NCBI RefSeq assembly: GCF_003590145.2
Contig: NZ_CP060436.1
Coordinates: 1,212,001-1,276,000, forward strand
Length of the DNA stretch: 64,000 bases
Reading direction: 5' to 3'
Source: Pseudooceanicola algae
GTDB lineage: Bacteria; Pseudomonadota; Alphaproteobacteria; Rhodobacterales; Rhodobacteraceae
Part shown: piece by piece, positions 45,522 to 56,827 of the stretch
Numbering within the stretch: position 1 is the stretch's first letter
Layout of the letters: each line of letters opens with the position of its first letter
The notes under the pieces: model-generated
What the model saw: only the letters and a program-made list of their open reading frames with translations
Told to the model about the DNA's origin: nothing
Databases searched by the model: none
Position numbers and translations under genes: made by a program

Positions 45522-45550
45522 AAGGGGCGCCTTTCGGGGCGCCCCTTCGC
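45522..45550 (+). terminator. Terminator of glnBA
   Basis: AAGGGGCGCC (45522-45531) pairs with GGCGCCCCTT (45538-45547). The T tract is weak (CGCGTTT). It starts 22 bases after the glnA stop. Confidence 0.7.
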
Positions 45551-45677
45551 GTTTGCGGGGGGCGATCTGGCGATTGGGAGGCCGATTGGCCTGTGTTTGG
45601 AGCCGGGGCAAAGCCCCCTCGCCCGCAGTCCGTGCACAGCCTGGTACGCGCGTTGCCTGAAGCTTGGGGCCCGGCCT

Positions 45678-46406
45678 TCAGGCAGGAACGACAAAGGTAT
45701 GGATGCCGAAGATCACGACCCTGGTCTGCGGCAAGCGCAGGATCGTCTGACGTTCAGAGCGATGAAAGGGTGCCTCGCGGTCGTAGCGGGCGTCACGCGG
45801 CAGGTATTCGCTCGCCGGATTGAACAGCTCCGGCGCCCGGTTCCCGAGGAAATTGGCCCGCCATAGCGGTCGCCCGACCTGAACGCCATCCAGCAACCGC
45901 TGCACGCGCCTGGCCAGCCCGTCGTCATATTCCTTCACCGGGATATGGATGCTGCGCATCGGGCGCATGAACTTTTCCGCCAGGGTCCATTGCGAGGGAA
46001 AGCACAGGACCGCGCCGGTCAGCACGTGTTCCTCGGCCCCGTCGCGCTTTTCCATGATGCAGAAATCCTCTTGCACCAGCCGGCCCAGGGTCGCCATTGG
46101 CACCGCGCGATCCAGCGGCACGGTCACGCCGTCCGGGCGCGTGACGCTTTCTGCATTCACGGCATAGTCATCGTGGGCGCGCAGCACCTCGAGCACCGTA
46201 TCATAAAGCTCCTCGGCCACCGGACGGGCCTCCGGGTCCAGCGCAAGCACGTCCCCGGGCCGCGTGGCGATCAAGTGGTCCCGCAGGGCCATCTGACCGG
46301 CAAAGGCGTCGTCCACCAGCAGCCAATTGGCCGGGTCGAGAGGCGCAGTGCCCGGCAGACGCTCGGGCACCTTGTAGGGCAAGGCGGATTGGGTGATCGG
46401 TTCCAT
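45678..46406 (-). CDS. DUF3445 haem-dependent oxidative N-demethylase-like protein
   Basis: A 242-residue DUF3445 protein (HodA-type family). The characteristic segments are LVQEDFCIMEKRDGAEEHVLTGAVLCFPSQW and IHIPVKEYDDGL. Characterised members bind haem and oxidatively demethylate secondary amines such as dimethylamine with a flavin partner; the substrate here is not known. The start at 46406 opens MEPITQSALPYK. A demethylase next to glnBA would release ammonia or methylamines for nitrogen assimilation; this link is inference. Confidence 0.8.
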   Translation of the reverse strand: MEPITQSALPYKVPERLPGTAPLDPANWLLVDDAFAGQMALRDHLIATRPGDVLALDPEARPVAEELYDTVLEVLRAHDDYAVNAESVTRPDGVTVPLDRAVPMATLGRLVQEDFCIMEKRDGAEEHVLTGAVLCFPSQWTLAEKFMRPMRSIHIPVKEYDDGLARRVQRLLDGVQVGRPLWRANFLGNRAPELFNPASEYLPRDARYDREAPFHRSERQTILRLPQTRVVIFGIHTFVVPA

Positions 46407-46461
46407 GATCAACCCATACGCTTGCGCCCGGTCCCTGGCGAGCGCTCCGTTGCGCGAAAGC

Positions 46462-46490
46462 AAAAAGGGCGCCCCGCGAGGCGCCCTTTC
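46462..46490 (-). terminator. Terminator of bioY
   Basis: AAGGGCGCC pairs with GGCGCCCTT around CCGCGA. On the - strand it is followed by TTTTTGCTTT. It lies downstream of bioY and upstream of the DUF3445 gene, both on the - strand. Confidence 0.75.
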
Positions 46491-46552
46491 CGATCAGAAT
46501 TTCATCACCGTCGCGGGGGCCGTCTTGGGGCCACCGGCAGCGAAGGGTATGG

Positions 46553-47158
46553 TCAGGACCGTGCCTTGCCGACCAGCTTCCAGGCGGCAGGCAGCAGCAG
46601 CGCAGCCAGAGCGAGTTTCAGCGCATCGCCCAGGACGAAGGGTGCCAGACCCCATGCCAGGATCGGCTGGTCCCAGCCGTAAAGCTGACCCAGCCACAGC
46701 AGGCCGGGAACATAGAGCAGGACATTGCCAAGCAGCATGGCCAGCGCCATGCCCTTGACCGAACGGTCCCAGCCGCGTTGCGCCAGAGCCCCCAGCAGCA
46801 CGGTCGCCATGACATAGCCAACCAGGTAACCGCCTGTGCCGCCCATCATGTAGCTGATGCCGTTCAGATCCGCGGTCGAGCTTTGGAAAATGTCAAAGCC
46901 CAGCATGCCGAGCAGCATGTAACCCACGATTGTCACCAGCCCGAGACGCGCGCCATAGGCCGCACCGATGGTGAGCACGGCGAAGGTGCCCATGCTGACC
47001 GCGACAGGCGAACCCGGCACCGGCAGCTTGATCTTGGCCATCACAGCCAGCAGGACGATCCCCGCCAGCACGAGAACCACCTGCTTGACCCGAAGGGCAA
47101 GGCCTTCTGTCGGGCCGAAGGTCTCGGTCAGGACCTTTGCGCTCATAGCCTGGGACAT
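46553..47158 (-). CDS. bioY: Biotin transporter substrate-binding component BioY
   Basis: A 201-residue S component of ECF biotin transporters, with about six hydrophobic segments and the conserved KIKLPVPGSPVAVSMGTFAVLTIGAA, DLNGISYMMGGTGGYLVGY and GNVLLYVPGLLWL. No EcfA or EcfT is in the window, so it works alone or with components elsewhere. The ATG at 47158 follows GGAGGGGAAAC; an in-frame ATG 36 bases earlier has no site. TTTGCAAA-type boxes lie upstream. Confidence 0.93.
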   Translation of the reverse strand: MSQAMSAKVLTETFGPTEGLALRVKQVVLVLAGIVLLAVMAKIKLPVPGSPVAVSMGTFAVLTIGAAYGARLGLVTIVGYMLLGMLGFDIFQSSTADLNGISYMMGGTGGYLVGYVMATVLLGALAQRGWDRSVKGMALAMLLGNVLLYVPGLLWLGQLYGWDQPILAWGLAPFVLGDALKLALAALLLPAAWKLVGKARS

Positions 47159-47247
47159 GTGTTTCCCCTCCATATCCTCGATGAATGTTCCCACCGTGAT
47201 GCCTCAGCCCATGACGAAGCGCAAGTTTCTTGCGGCACTGCAGCGAG

Positions 47248-47292
47248 TGCAAATTGCAAATCCGCACTTTGCAAAACAGCTAGTTTTGCAAA
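47248..47292 (-). promoter_or_regulatory. Cluster of TTTGCAAA-type boxes upstream of bioY
   Basis: TGCAAA (47248-47253), ATTGCAAA (47253-47260), TTTGCAAA (47268-47275) and TTTGCAAA (47285-47292) lie 90-134 bases before bioY. TTTGCAAA pairs are the known target of ScfR/RamB-family short-chain acyl-CoA regulators such as PccR in Rhodobacter. Biotin is the cofactor of propionyl-CoA carboxylase, so the link is plausible but inferred. Confidence 0.5.
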
Positions 47293-47354
47293 ATCTGCTA
47301 AATACCGGGCCTGTGCCCATCCACCGACCCGTAGCATCTGCCCGGCCTGTAGCT

Positions 47355-47380
47355 GAGTATTTATGGCCAGATGAAAGAGC
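47355..47380 (+). repeat. TATTT/CCAGATGA repeat, single copy E
   Basis: GAGTATTT, AT, then GGCCAGATGAAAGAGC matches the inverted pair at 60351-60458. It lies in the 256-base bioY-DUF6314 gap, which otherwise holds bioY's promoter. Confidence 0.55.
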
Positions 47381-47414
47381 GCGTCGGCGCTTCGGACGGT
47401 GCTGGAATGGCGGC

Positions 47415-47837
47415 TCAGGCGCGGGTGTAGCGGGTCTGCATGCCGTAGTCCTTGCGCGGTCCGGTCACGCGCCAATGGGCGGTCCAGTCCGGCCATCGGC
47501 TGAAATCATAGGTCACGAGGTAGAGATCAGGGGCGCAGTCGTGGCGCGCCTCGGGGGAGATTTCGCCCGGAGCGAAGTCGTGAAAAAAACGGCCATCGTC
47601 GAAATCCACTGCGATCCGGGCGCCGACCGTACGCCAGAGATAGCGCCGCTCTGCCGCAAAGCTTTGCCCGGCGAGCTGCATGGTTCCGGTTTCCGTCACC
47701 TCCAGAGCGCCGCCACCGGACGGGGTATCCAAAGGGCAGAACCGGGCCAGCCCTTCCAGGCGGGCATCTTCGCCAAGCGCATTGGCAACGCGCCGTTCGA
47801 TCCGCCAATCGCCTTCGAATGATCCAAGATCGCGCAT
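47415..47837 (-). CDS. DUF6314-family protein
   Basis: A 140-residue cytosolic protein (FEGDWRIERRV near the start, then RRYLWRTVGARIAVDFDDGRFFHDF, and TYDFSRWPDWTAHWRVTGP). The family has a small beta-barrel-like layout, no catalytic motif known to me, and no known function. The ATG at 47837 has no strong ribosome site; the in-frame upstream region lacks coding features. It is divergent from purB (121 bases). Confidence 0.7.
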   Translation of the reverse strand: MRDLGSFEGDWRIERRVANALGEDARLEGLARFCPLDTPSGGGALEVTETGTMQLAGQSFAAERRYLWRTVGARIAVDFDDGRFFHDFAPGEISPEARHDCAPDLYLVTYDFSRWPDWTAHWRVTGPRKDYGMQTRYTRA

Positions 47838-47958
47838 CCTTGCCCCTTTTCCGGTGGGTGGCGGGCCAGCCCGCACCGCCTGCGGCCTTGCCGCCTTGGC
47901 CCCAAGGCAGTAAAGACCGCGCGACACCGCGTAAAGCCGTTCCAGAGGAGCCTCGCCC

Positions 47959-49266
47959 ATGATCCCCCGCTATGCCCGCAAGGAAATGACCGACATCTGG
48001 GAGCCCGCGACCAAGTTCCGCATCTGGTACGAGATCGAGGCCCATGCCTGCGATGCCATGGCCGATCTGGGCGTGATCCCACGTGAGAATGCCGATGCCG
48101 TCTGGAAAGCCAGGGACGTGGAATTCGACGTGGCCCGTATCGACGAGATCGAGGCGGTCACCAAGCATGACGTCATCGCCTTCCTGACCCACCTGGCTGA
48201 ACATGTGGGCAGTGACGAGGCGCGATTTGTGCACCAAGGCATGACATCTTCGGACGTGCTGGACACCTGCCTGAACGTGCAACTGGTCCGCGCCGCCGAC
48301 ATCCTGCTGGCCGACATGGACAAGCTGCTGGCCGCGCTGAAGAAACGCGCGCTTGAGCACAAGATGACCGTGCGGGTCGGACGCAGCCACGGCATCCACG
48401 CCGAACCCACCACCATGGGCCTGACCTTCGCGCGTTTCTACGCTGAGATGGACCGCAACAAGGCCCGCCTGCAGGCAGCCCGGGCCGAGGTTGCCACCGG
48501 CGCGATTTCCGGCGCTGTCGGTACCTTTGCCAATATCGATCCGGCGGTCGAGGAACACGTCTGTGCCAAGCTGGGCCTTTCCCCCGAGCCGATCAGCACC
48601 CAGGTCATCCCGCGCGACCGTCACGCGATGTTCTTTGCCGTGCTCGGCGTCATCGCCAGCTCCATCGAGAACGTCGCGATCGAAATCCGGCACATGCAGC
48701 GCACCGAGGTCCTTGAAGGCGCCGAGTTCTTTTCCATGGGGCAGAAGGGTTCTTCTGCCATGCCGCACAAGAAGAACCCGGTGCTGACCGAGAACCTGAC
48801 CGGCCTGGCCCGACTGGTGCGCATGACCGTCATCCCGGCGATGGAAAACGTGGCCCTCTGGCACGAGCGCGACATCTCGCATTCCTCGGTCGAACGCGGC
48901 ATTGCGCCGGATGCGACCGTGACGCTTGATTTCGCGCTGAACCGGCTGGCCGGGGTCGTCGACAAGATGATCATCTACCCGCAGAACATGCTCGACAACA
49001 TGAACAAGTTCCCCGGGCTTGTCATGTCGCAACGCGTTCTGCTGGCCCTGACGCAGGCCGGTGTATCGCGCGAGGCCGCCTATTCCATGGTCCAGCGCAA
49101 CGCCCTGAAAGTCTGGGAAGAGCGCCTTGATTTCCGTGAACTGCTGCTGGCCGATGAAGAGGTCGTCGCGGCGCTCGGCACCGACGGCATCAACGAGAAA
49201 TTCGACATGGGCTATCACACCAAGCATGTCGACACGATCTTTACCCGCGTCTTCGGCGAAAGTTGA
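47959..49266 (+). CDS. purB: Adenylosuccinate lyase
   Basis: A 435-residue PurB. It cleaves SAICAR and adenylosuccinate in purine synthesis. The fumarase/aspartase superfamily signature is GSSAMPHKKNPVLTENL, and other active-site parts are HQGMTSSDVLDT and VGRSHGIHAEP. The ATG follows AGAGGAG. It is a single gene with a terminator after it. Confidence 0.97.
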   Translation: MIPRYARKEMTDIWEPATKFRIWYEIEAHACDAMADLGVIPRENADAVWKARDVEFDVARIDEIEAVTKHDVIAFLTHLAEHVGSDEARFVHQGMTSSDVLDTCLNVQLVRAADILLADMDKLLAALKKRALEHKMTVRVGRSHGIHAEPTTMGLTFARFYAEMDRNKARLQAARAEVATGAISGAVGTFANIDPAVEEHVCAKLGLSPEPISTQVIPRDRHAMFFAVLGVIASSIENVAIEIRHMQRTEVLEGAEFFSMGQKGSSAMPHKKNPVLTENLTGLARLVRMTVIPAMENVALWHERDISHSSVERGIAPDATVTLDFALNRLAGVVDKMIIYPQNMLDNMNKFPGLVMSQRVLLALTQAGVSREAAYSMVQRNALKVWEERLDFRELLLADEEVVAALGTDGINEKFDMGYHTKHVDTIFTRVFGES

Positions 49267-49287
49267 TCTGACCGGCGGATCCGGTGA

Positions 49288-49314
49288 AACGGCGCGCCCC
49301 GGTGCGCCGTTTTG
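49288..49314 (+). terminator. Terminator after purB
   Basis: AACGGCGC (49288-49295) pairs with GCGCCGTT (49304-49311), followed by TTGCATTTG. It is 22 bases after the stop. Confidence 0.75.
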
Positions 49315-49403
49315 CATTTGCGGCCCCTGATCTGACTGGTCGCGACTAAAGCCTTTTTTCACCCTTCCCTGCTTATCTGGCGCAAACCAGACACGAGGGG
49401 ACT

Positions 49404-50468
49404 ATGGGCAATCTGACGCCACTGGCACAGTTCGGATCATTGGCCCCGGCCACACCGGGCGTCCTGACGCGCAAACAGAAGGCTGCAATCATCGTGCGGG
49501 TGCTGCTGAACAGCGGGACCGACCTGCAGTACAGGGATTTCCCCGAAGAATTACAGGAGGAACTGACCTTCCTGCTGGGCACCATGCGCCATATCGACCG
49601 CGACACGCTTGGCCAGGTGGTCGACGAGTTTGTCGAGGAACTGGATTCGCTTGGCCTGACCTTCCCCAAGGGACTGGCCGGGGCCCTGTCGATCCTGGAT
49701 GGCAAGATCAGCCCGCATACCGCCGCCCGCCTGCGCAAGGAAGCCGGCGTGCGCCAGACCGGCAATCCATGGGAACGGCTGGGCAATCTGGATGTGGCCA
49801 AGCTGCTGCCGATCGCCGAAAATGAAAGCATCGAGATCGCAGCGGTCATGCTGTCCAAGCTTGATACCGACAAGGCGGCGAAACTTCTGTCGATGCTGCC
49901 GGGCCCAAGGGCGCGGCGCATCACCTATGCGGTTTCGCTGACCAGTGGCATCACGCCCGACAGCCTTGACCGGATCGGCCTGTCTCTGGCCGCCCAACTG
50001 GACAGCCAGCCGGAATCAGCCTTCGACAAGGGGCCTGTGGAACGGGTGGGCGCGATCCTGAACTTCTCCACCGCCTCGACGCGGGACGATGTGCTGGAAG
50101 GCCTTGACGAGACCGACGCCGCCTTTGCCGAACAGGTCCGCAAGGCGATCTTTACCTTCACCAACATTCCCGCGCGGATCGCCCCACGGGACGTGCCGAA
50201 GATCGTTCGGGGCATTGACCAGGCCATGCTCGTCACGGCCCTCGCCGCCGCGACCGACCCGGAATCCGCCAAGGCCGCGGAATTCGTTCTTGCCAATATG
50301 TCCGCCCGCCTTGCCGACAGCCTGCGCGAGGAAATGAGCGATCGCGGCAAGGTCAAGGCGAAGGATGCCGAAGAGGCCATGAACGAGGTCGTCGCCGAGA
50401 TCCGCAAGCTGGAGGCCTCCGGCGAACTCCTTTTGCTGTCCGGGGATGACGAATCCGAAGACGAATGA
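49404..50468 (+). CDS. FliG-like flagellar motor switch protein, orphan and divergent
   Basis: A 354-residue protein with FliG layout. N-terminal helices are followed by the middle domain (ENESIEIAAVMLSKLDTDKAAKLLSMLP) and the C-terminal domain (FTFTNIPARIAPRDVPKIVRGIDQ, then SARLADSLREEMSDRGKVKAKDAEEA). The C-terminal pattern is FliG_C. However, the EHPQ motif of the middle domain is replaced by ESIE, and no other flagellar gene is nearby. It may be a paralogue or a motor protein encoded away from the flagellar cluster. Confidence 0.8.
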   Translation: MGNLTPLAQFGSLAPATPGVLTRKQKAAIIVRVLLNSGTDLQYRDFPEELQEELTFLLGTMRHIDRDTLGQVVDEFVEELDSLGLTFPKGLAGALSILDGKISPHTAARLRKEAGVRQTGNPWERLGNLDVAKLLPIAENESIEIAAVMLSKLDTDKAAKLLSMLPGPRARRITYAVSLTSGITPDSLDRIGLSLAAQLDSQPESAFDKGPVERVGAILNFSTASTRDDVLEGLDETDAAFAEQVRKAIFTFTNIPARIAPRDVPKIVRGIDQAMLVTALAAATDPESAKAAEFVLANMSARLADSLREEMSDRGKVKAKDAEEAMNEVVAEIRKLEASGELLLLSGDDESEDE

Positions 50469-50814
50469 GCCGGGCGGCTTTCGCGGGCATCAGCCGGCCG
50501 GCGGGACCTTGCGCGTTTTTCGTCGCAGGGCCGGCACCGGCAGGCCTGTCCCGGCTGGGTCACCTTGCAAACCCGCTGCTGCGGCGAATGCAAGGTCGGC
50601 TCATGGACAGTTGGGGTACCTTTTCGCATATCAGACCAACAGGCTGATATAGAATATAAAACCCGGTTCAGAACGCATGCATGGGGACCACGCACATCCG
50701 CGCGGACGGCGCCTGCGCCCCTCGGCGCCTTTCTGGACAGGGGCATGGCGCGGCCCTAGTAGTTGGCGGAGCCTCACGCCCGGCATCCGGCCCGGCCCCC
50801 GGATCGGAGATCCC
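50469..50814. other. 346-base gap between the fliG-like gene and the EamA exporter
   Basis: An AT-rich stretch near 50630-50662 (TGATATAGAATATAAAA) looks like a promoter for the exporter. A 60-codon opening starting at 50465, overlapping the fliG-like stop, has no supporting motif. Confidence 0.45.
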
Positions 50815-51714
50815 ATGTCCAACAATGCCCGCGCCATCCTGCTGATGATCATCGCGATCCTCTGCTATTCCTCGATGGATGCGACCGCCAAGTCCATCGC
50901 CGAGGACACCAACACGATCATGGCGCTCTGGGCGCGTTATGCGGGTTCCGCACTGGTGGTGATCGCGATCACATGGCGTCGATTGGGCAAGGTGGCGCGG
51001 TCGCGGTTCCCGGTCATGCAGCTGGTGCGCGGGGCTTTCCTTCTGGGCGCGACGGCAAGCTTCTTTACCGGCTTGCAATTTCTCGGGTTGGCCGAGAACA
51101 CTGCAATCATGGATCTGAACCCGGTCCTGATTACCCTGGGGGCTGCGCTGTTCCTCGGCGAAAAGCTGGGTCCGCGTCGCATTGCGGCCATTGCCGTGGC
51201 ACTGACCGGCGCCTTGATCGTGATCCGGCCCGGTTCAGCCGTCTTCTCGATCCACGCGCTGCTGCCGATGATGGCTGCCTGCTGCTATGCAGGTTTCTCG
51301 CTGATCACCCGCTACATGGGGGATCGCGAAGATCCCTGGACCTCGCTTCTCTACGGTGCGGGGCTTGGCGCGATCTTGGTCACGCTACTTCTGCCCGGCT
51401 CCTGGGAAATGCCCGGTCCGGCCACGGCCGCAAAGATGGTGCTCCTGGCCGCGCTTGGCACCGTCGCGCAGATGCTGCTGATCCGCGCCCTTTCGATCGG
51501 CGAGGCCGCGATGCTGGCGCCTTTTGCCTATGTCGGGCTGATCAATGCGACCTTCCTCGGGATGGTGGTCTTTGGCGAATATCCCGACCTCTGGACCATT
51601 GTCGGTGCGCTTGTGATCGTTGCGGCCGGTGTCTATGTATGGCACCGCGAAACGCGCGCGGGCCACAAGACCGCGCTCTCTGCCGAAGCGAAAACACCGC
51701 CGGAAGGGCTTTGA
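50815..51714 (+). CDS. EamA-family (DMT superfamily) transporter
   Basis: A 299-residue integral membrane protein with about ten hydrophobic segments in two EamA repeats: the first with LGLAENTAIMDLNPVLITLGAALFLGEKL, the second with LAPFAYVGLINATFLGMVVFGEYP. It exports small metabolites such as amino acids or drugs; the substrate is unknown. The ATG at 50815 follows GGATCGGAGA. The next gene begins six bases after its end. Confidence 0.9.
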   Translation: MSNNARAILLMIIAILCYSSMDATAKSIAEDTNTIMALWARYAGSALVVIAITWRRLGKVARSRFPVMQLVRGAFLLGATASFFTGLQFLGLAENTAIMDLNPVLITLGAALFLGEKLGPRRIAAIAVALTGALIVIRPGSAVFSIHALLPMMAACCYAGFSLITRYMGDREDPWTSLLYGAGLGAILVTLLLPGSWEMPGPATAAKMVLLAALGTVAQMLLIRALSIGEAAMLAPFAYVGLINATFLGMVVFGEYPDLWTIVGALVIVAAGVYVWHRETRAGHKTALSAEAKTPPEGL

Positions 51715-51720
51715 TCCACC

Positions 51721-52605
51721 ATGTCGTCTAGCGCCGCCCCTTTCCGTGTTCGCGCCGGCCATTTTCTGGTCAACCTGGTGCTGGGCGGCTTGATGGCCCT
51801 GTTGCTCGCCCTGCCCTATGGCATGCGCGTCAATCTTACCGGCTGGCTGTTCGCCCATGTGGTCGGCCCCCTTGCAGGCTGGCGCAAACGCATCCGCGAG
51901 AACCTGTCCCTGATCTGGCCCGACCTGCCCGAAGACCGCCTGCGCGCGCTTGAACGCGGGGTTGCCGATAATTCCGGCCGCAGCCTGATCGAGATCTATT
52001 CGTCGCGGGAACTGCGGAACCGGCTGGCCGGGCAACAGTTTGTCGGACCGGGGGTGCCCGCCTTTGATGCGGCCCGTGCGGCCGGGCGACCAATCGTGTT
52101 TGCCTCGGCCCATTTCGGAAATTACGAGGCCGGGCGCGCGGGTCTTGCCAATATCGGGTGCAGCGTCGCCGCCCTCTATCGTCCGCTGAATAACCCGTAT
52201 TTCAATCGCCACTACGAAGCAGCCATGTCGGTGTCCGGCGCCCTGTTCCCCCGCGGGCGGCGCGGATTGGCCGAAATGGTGCGCCACCTCAAGCAGGGCG
52301 GAAACCTGGCGATCCTGCTCGATCAGCACATGGGCTCCGGCGCCGAGCTGACCTTCATGGGGCACCGCGCCTATACCTCGACCACCTTGCTGGAAATCGC
52401 GCGTCGGCAGAACGCGCTGGTTCTGCCCTGTTTCGCGGTGCGCCAGCCTGATGGCCTGAGCTTTGAGTTGCGGCTCGAGGCACCGATCCCGGACATGGAA
52501 CCGGAGGCCATGGCCCAGGCCTACAACGATGCCCTGGAAGTAAAGGTGAAGGCGCATCCCGAGCAATGGCTCTGGGTGCACCGGCGCTGGAAGGACGCAG
52601 GCTAG
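51721..52605 (+). CDS. LpxL/HtrB-like lysophospholipid acyltransferase
   Basis: A 294-residue membrane-bound acyltransferase. One N-terminal membrane segment (FLVNLVLGGLMALLLALPYG) is followed by the HX4(D/E) motif in SAHFGNYEAGR, and KQGGNLAILLDQHMG. The family adds secondary acyl chains to lipid A or ornithine-type lipids. It is shorter than E. coli LpxL (306). It is cotranscribed with the EamA gene (6-base gap). Confidence 0.87.
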   Translation: MSSSAAPFRVRAGHFLVNLVLGGLMALLLALPYGMRVNLTGWLFAHVVGPLAGWRKRIRENLSLIWPDLPEDRLRALERGVADNSGRSLIEIYSSRELRNRLAGQQFVGPGVPAFDAARAAGRPIVFASAHFGNYEAGRAGLANIGCSVAALYRPLNNPYFNRHYEAAMSVSGALFPRGRRGLAEMVRHLKQGGNLAILLDQHMGSGAELTFMGHRAYTSTTLLEIARRQNALVLPCFAVRQPDGLSFELRLEAPIPDMEPEAMAQAYNDALEVKVKAHPEQWLWVHRRWKDAG

Positions 52606-52629
52606 GCGGCGAAAACCAAAGGCCCCGAC

Positions 52630-53475
52630 TTACGGCAGCCGGATCGCGCCGGCGATGGAGCCATGGTTGGCCCTTTGCAGCAGCACCGCCCCCGGCAGGT
52701 CCGACCCCGGTTGGAAGCCGATGTCCAGGACCCCGGTGCCGTCCCATTCGCCTAGGTTGGTCCAGGACGAGACGATGTTGACATAGGTCACTTCGGTCCC
52801 GGCGTTTTCGCCGCGCTCGATCTGCACCGTCTTGGACGGCAGGTACTGGATCAACTGGATCAGCAGCGGTTCGGCCGGGCCCGTCGCGTTGCGCGACACC
52901 ACTGGCCCGCCTTGCGGAGCCTCATTGCCCGCCACCAGGGGCGCCGAGCCTTCGCGCGCGGCTGCAACCAGATGCAACCCTCCGTCCGCTTCGGCGCGAA
53001 TCTGCAGGGCGAAAGCATCGGGCAGGCTCCGGTGCAGGGTGATGAATTCCGCCAGCTGCATTGGATGGGTGCCTTTCACGAAGCTCGCCCCGCCCACGAT
53101 CATCTGAGGCGTGTAGATCATCCGTTTGCCGCGCGCCTGCGCGTAGGCCTTCTGGCGATGGGTAAAGGCAGGGTTGGCCAGGCTGTCCTTCCAGCCCAGG
53201 TAATCCCAATAATCGACATGCATGGCGAGTGGCAGCACATCCGTCCGGCTGGCCAGTTGCGCCATCAGCGCGTCAGCCGGCGGACAGGAGGAACAGCCCT
53301 GCGAGGTGAACAGCTCCACCACGACCGGAGAGGTCGTCTGAACCGGGGCATTTGTGCTCCAGACGTCATCCGGCACGGACGCGCCGGCGGTCTGGGCATC
53401 AGCCGCTCCAGCGCTCCACAATGGAAGAGCCGCCAGCAGCCCTGCCATCAGCAATGCCTTGCGACGTCCGATCAT
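52630..53475 (-). CDS. DUF1223 secreted thioredoxin-like protein
   Basis: A 281-residue exported protein. The signal peptide (1 to about 28, ALLMAGLLAALPLWSAGAADAQ) is followed by a DUF1223 thioredoxin-like domain with the Cys-X2-Cys motif in FTSQGCSSCPPAD. Later segments are RKAYAQARGKRMIYTPQMIVGG-like. It may act in periplasmic redox chemistry; the role is unproven. The ATG at 53475 follows GGAGATTTC. It is divergent from acnA. Confidence 0.88.
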   Translation of the reverse strand: MIGRRKALLMAGLLAALPLWSAGAADAQTAGASVPDDVWSTNAPVQTTSPVVVELFTSQGCSSCPPADALMAQLASRTDVLPLAMHVDYWDYLGWKDSLANPAFTHRQKAYAQARGKRMIYTPQMIVGGASFVKGTHPMQLAEFITLHRSLPDAFALQIRAEADGGLHLVAAAREGSAPLVAGNEAPQGGPVVSRNATGPAEPLLIQLIQYLPSKTVQIERGENAGTEVTYVNIVSSWTNLGEWDGTGVLDIGFQPGSDLPGAVLLQRANHGSIAGAIRLP

Positions 53476-53862
53476 TCCGAAATCTCCGGTCCAGTTAAAC
53501 ACCGCAGATGGATAGCCAAGCGATGCCGAAATAGCCAATCAAGGTTTTGCGAGAGATCCGTCAGCGCGCCGACCTGTGATGCAAAGTCAACGATTGTCGG
53601 AAACGGGCGCCCTGCCACACCGCCGCCGCGCCATGAGGGTCCCGGGTTGCAACCGAGACGATTTTCCACAGCGCCGCTTTCCCGTGCACTGCCCGCCCGA
53701 TTGCTGCAAAGGTCCCGCGCCCATGCCGTCGCGCAGCGAAATTGGCGACTCTGTGCACAAATGTATACTAAAAACTCCGCGACCCTCTTGATCGACACCC
53801 GCCAATGGGGCAGAAGCAAGTCAGCACATACCCCTCATTCATCTCGGAAGGGAGCCATCTCC
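53476..53862. promoter_or_regulatory. 387-base divergent control region, DUF1223 gene and acnA
   Basis: No gene seen. The AT-rich part near 53753-53780 (TGTGCACAAATGTATACTAAAA) contains the palindromes TGTGCACA and GTATAC about 90 bases before acnA, a probable promoter/operator. No known iron or GntR motif can be assigned. Confidence 0.4.
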
Positions 53863-56607
<2,745 letters not shown>

Positions 56608-56630
56608 ACCTGATTTCAGGGTGATGACGG

Positions 56631-56657
56631 AAAGGGTCCTCTTCGGAGGGCCCTTTT
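56631..56657 (+). terminator. Terminator after acnA
   Basis: AAAGGGTCC pairs with GGAGGGCCCTTT-like sequence around TCTTC, followed by TTTTT. It is 24 bases after the stop. Confidence 0.75.
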
Positions 56658-56827
56658 TGTTTTGGCGAGATCGTGTTGTCGAGAGGCGGCATCGGGGCCG
56701 CTACCGCCCTTGGCCTGCGGCCAATTTCCCCGGAGTATGTCGGACAGGATCAGGTCCGGGCGGTGTTTGGGTCAGAAACCCCGCTGGAAAGCCGGAACCC
56801 TGCCCCGGCCAGCGCCGTTTGGTTGGC

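Noticed and set aside
50465-50647. A 60-codon opening overlapping the fliG-like stop
   Set aside because: Composition is Pro/Ala/Arg-rich as expected by chance in GC-rich DNA, with no motif.
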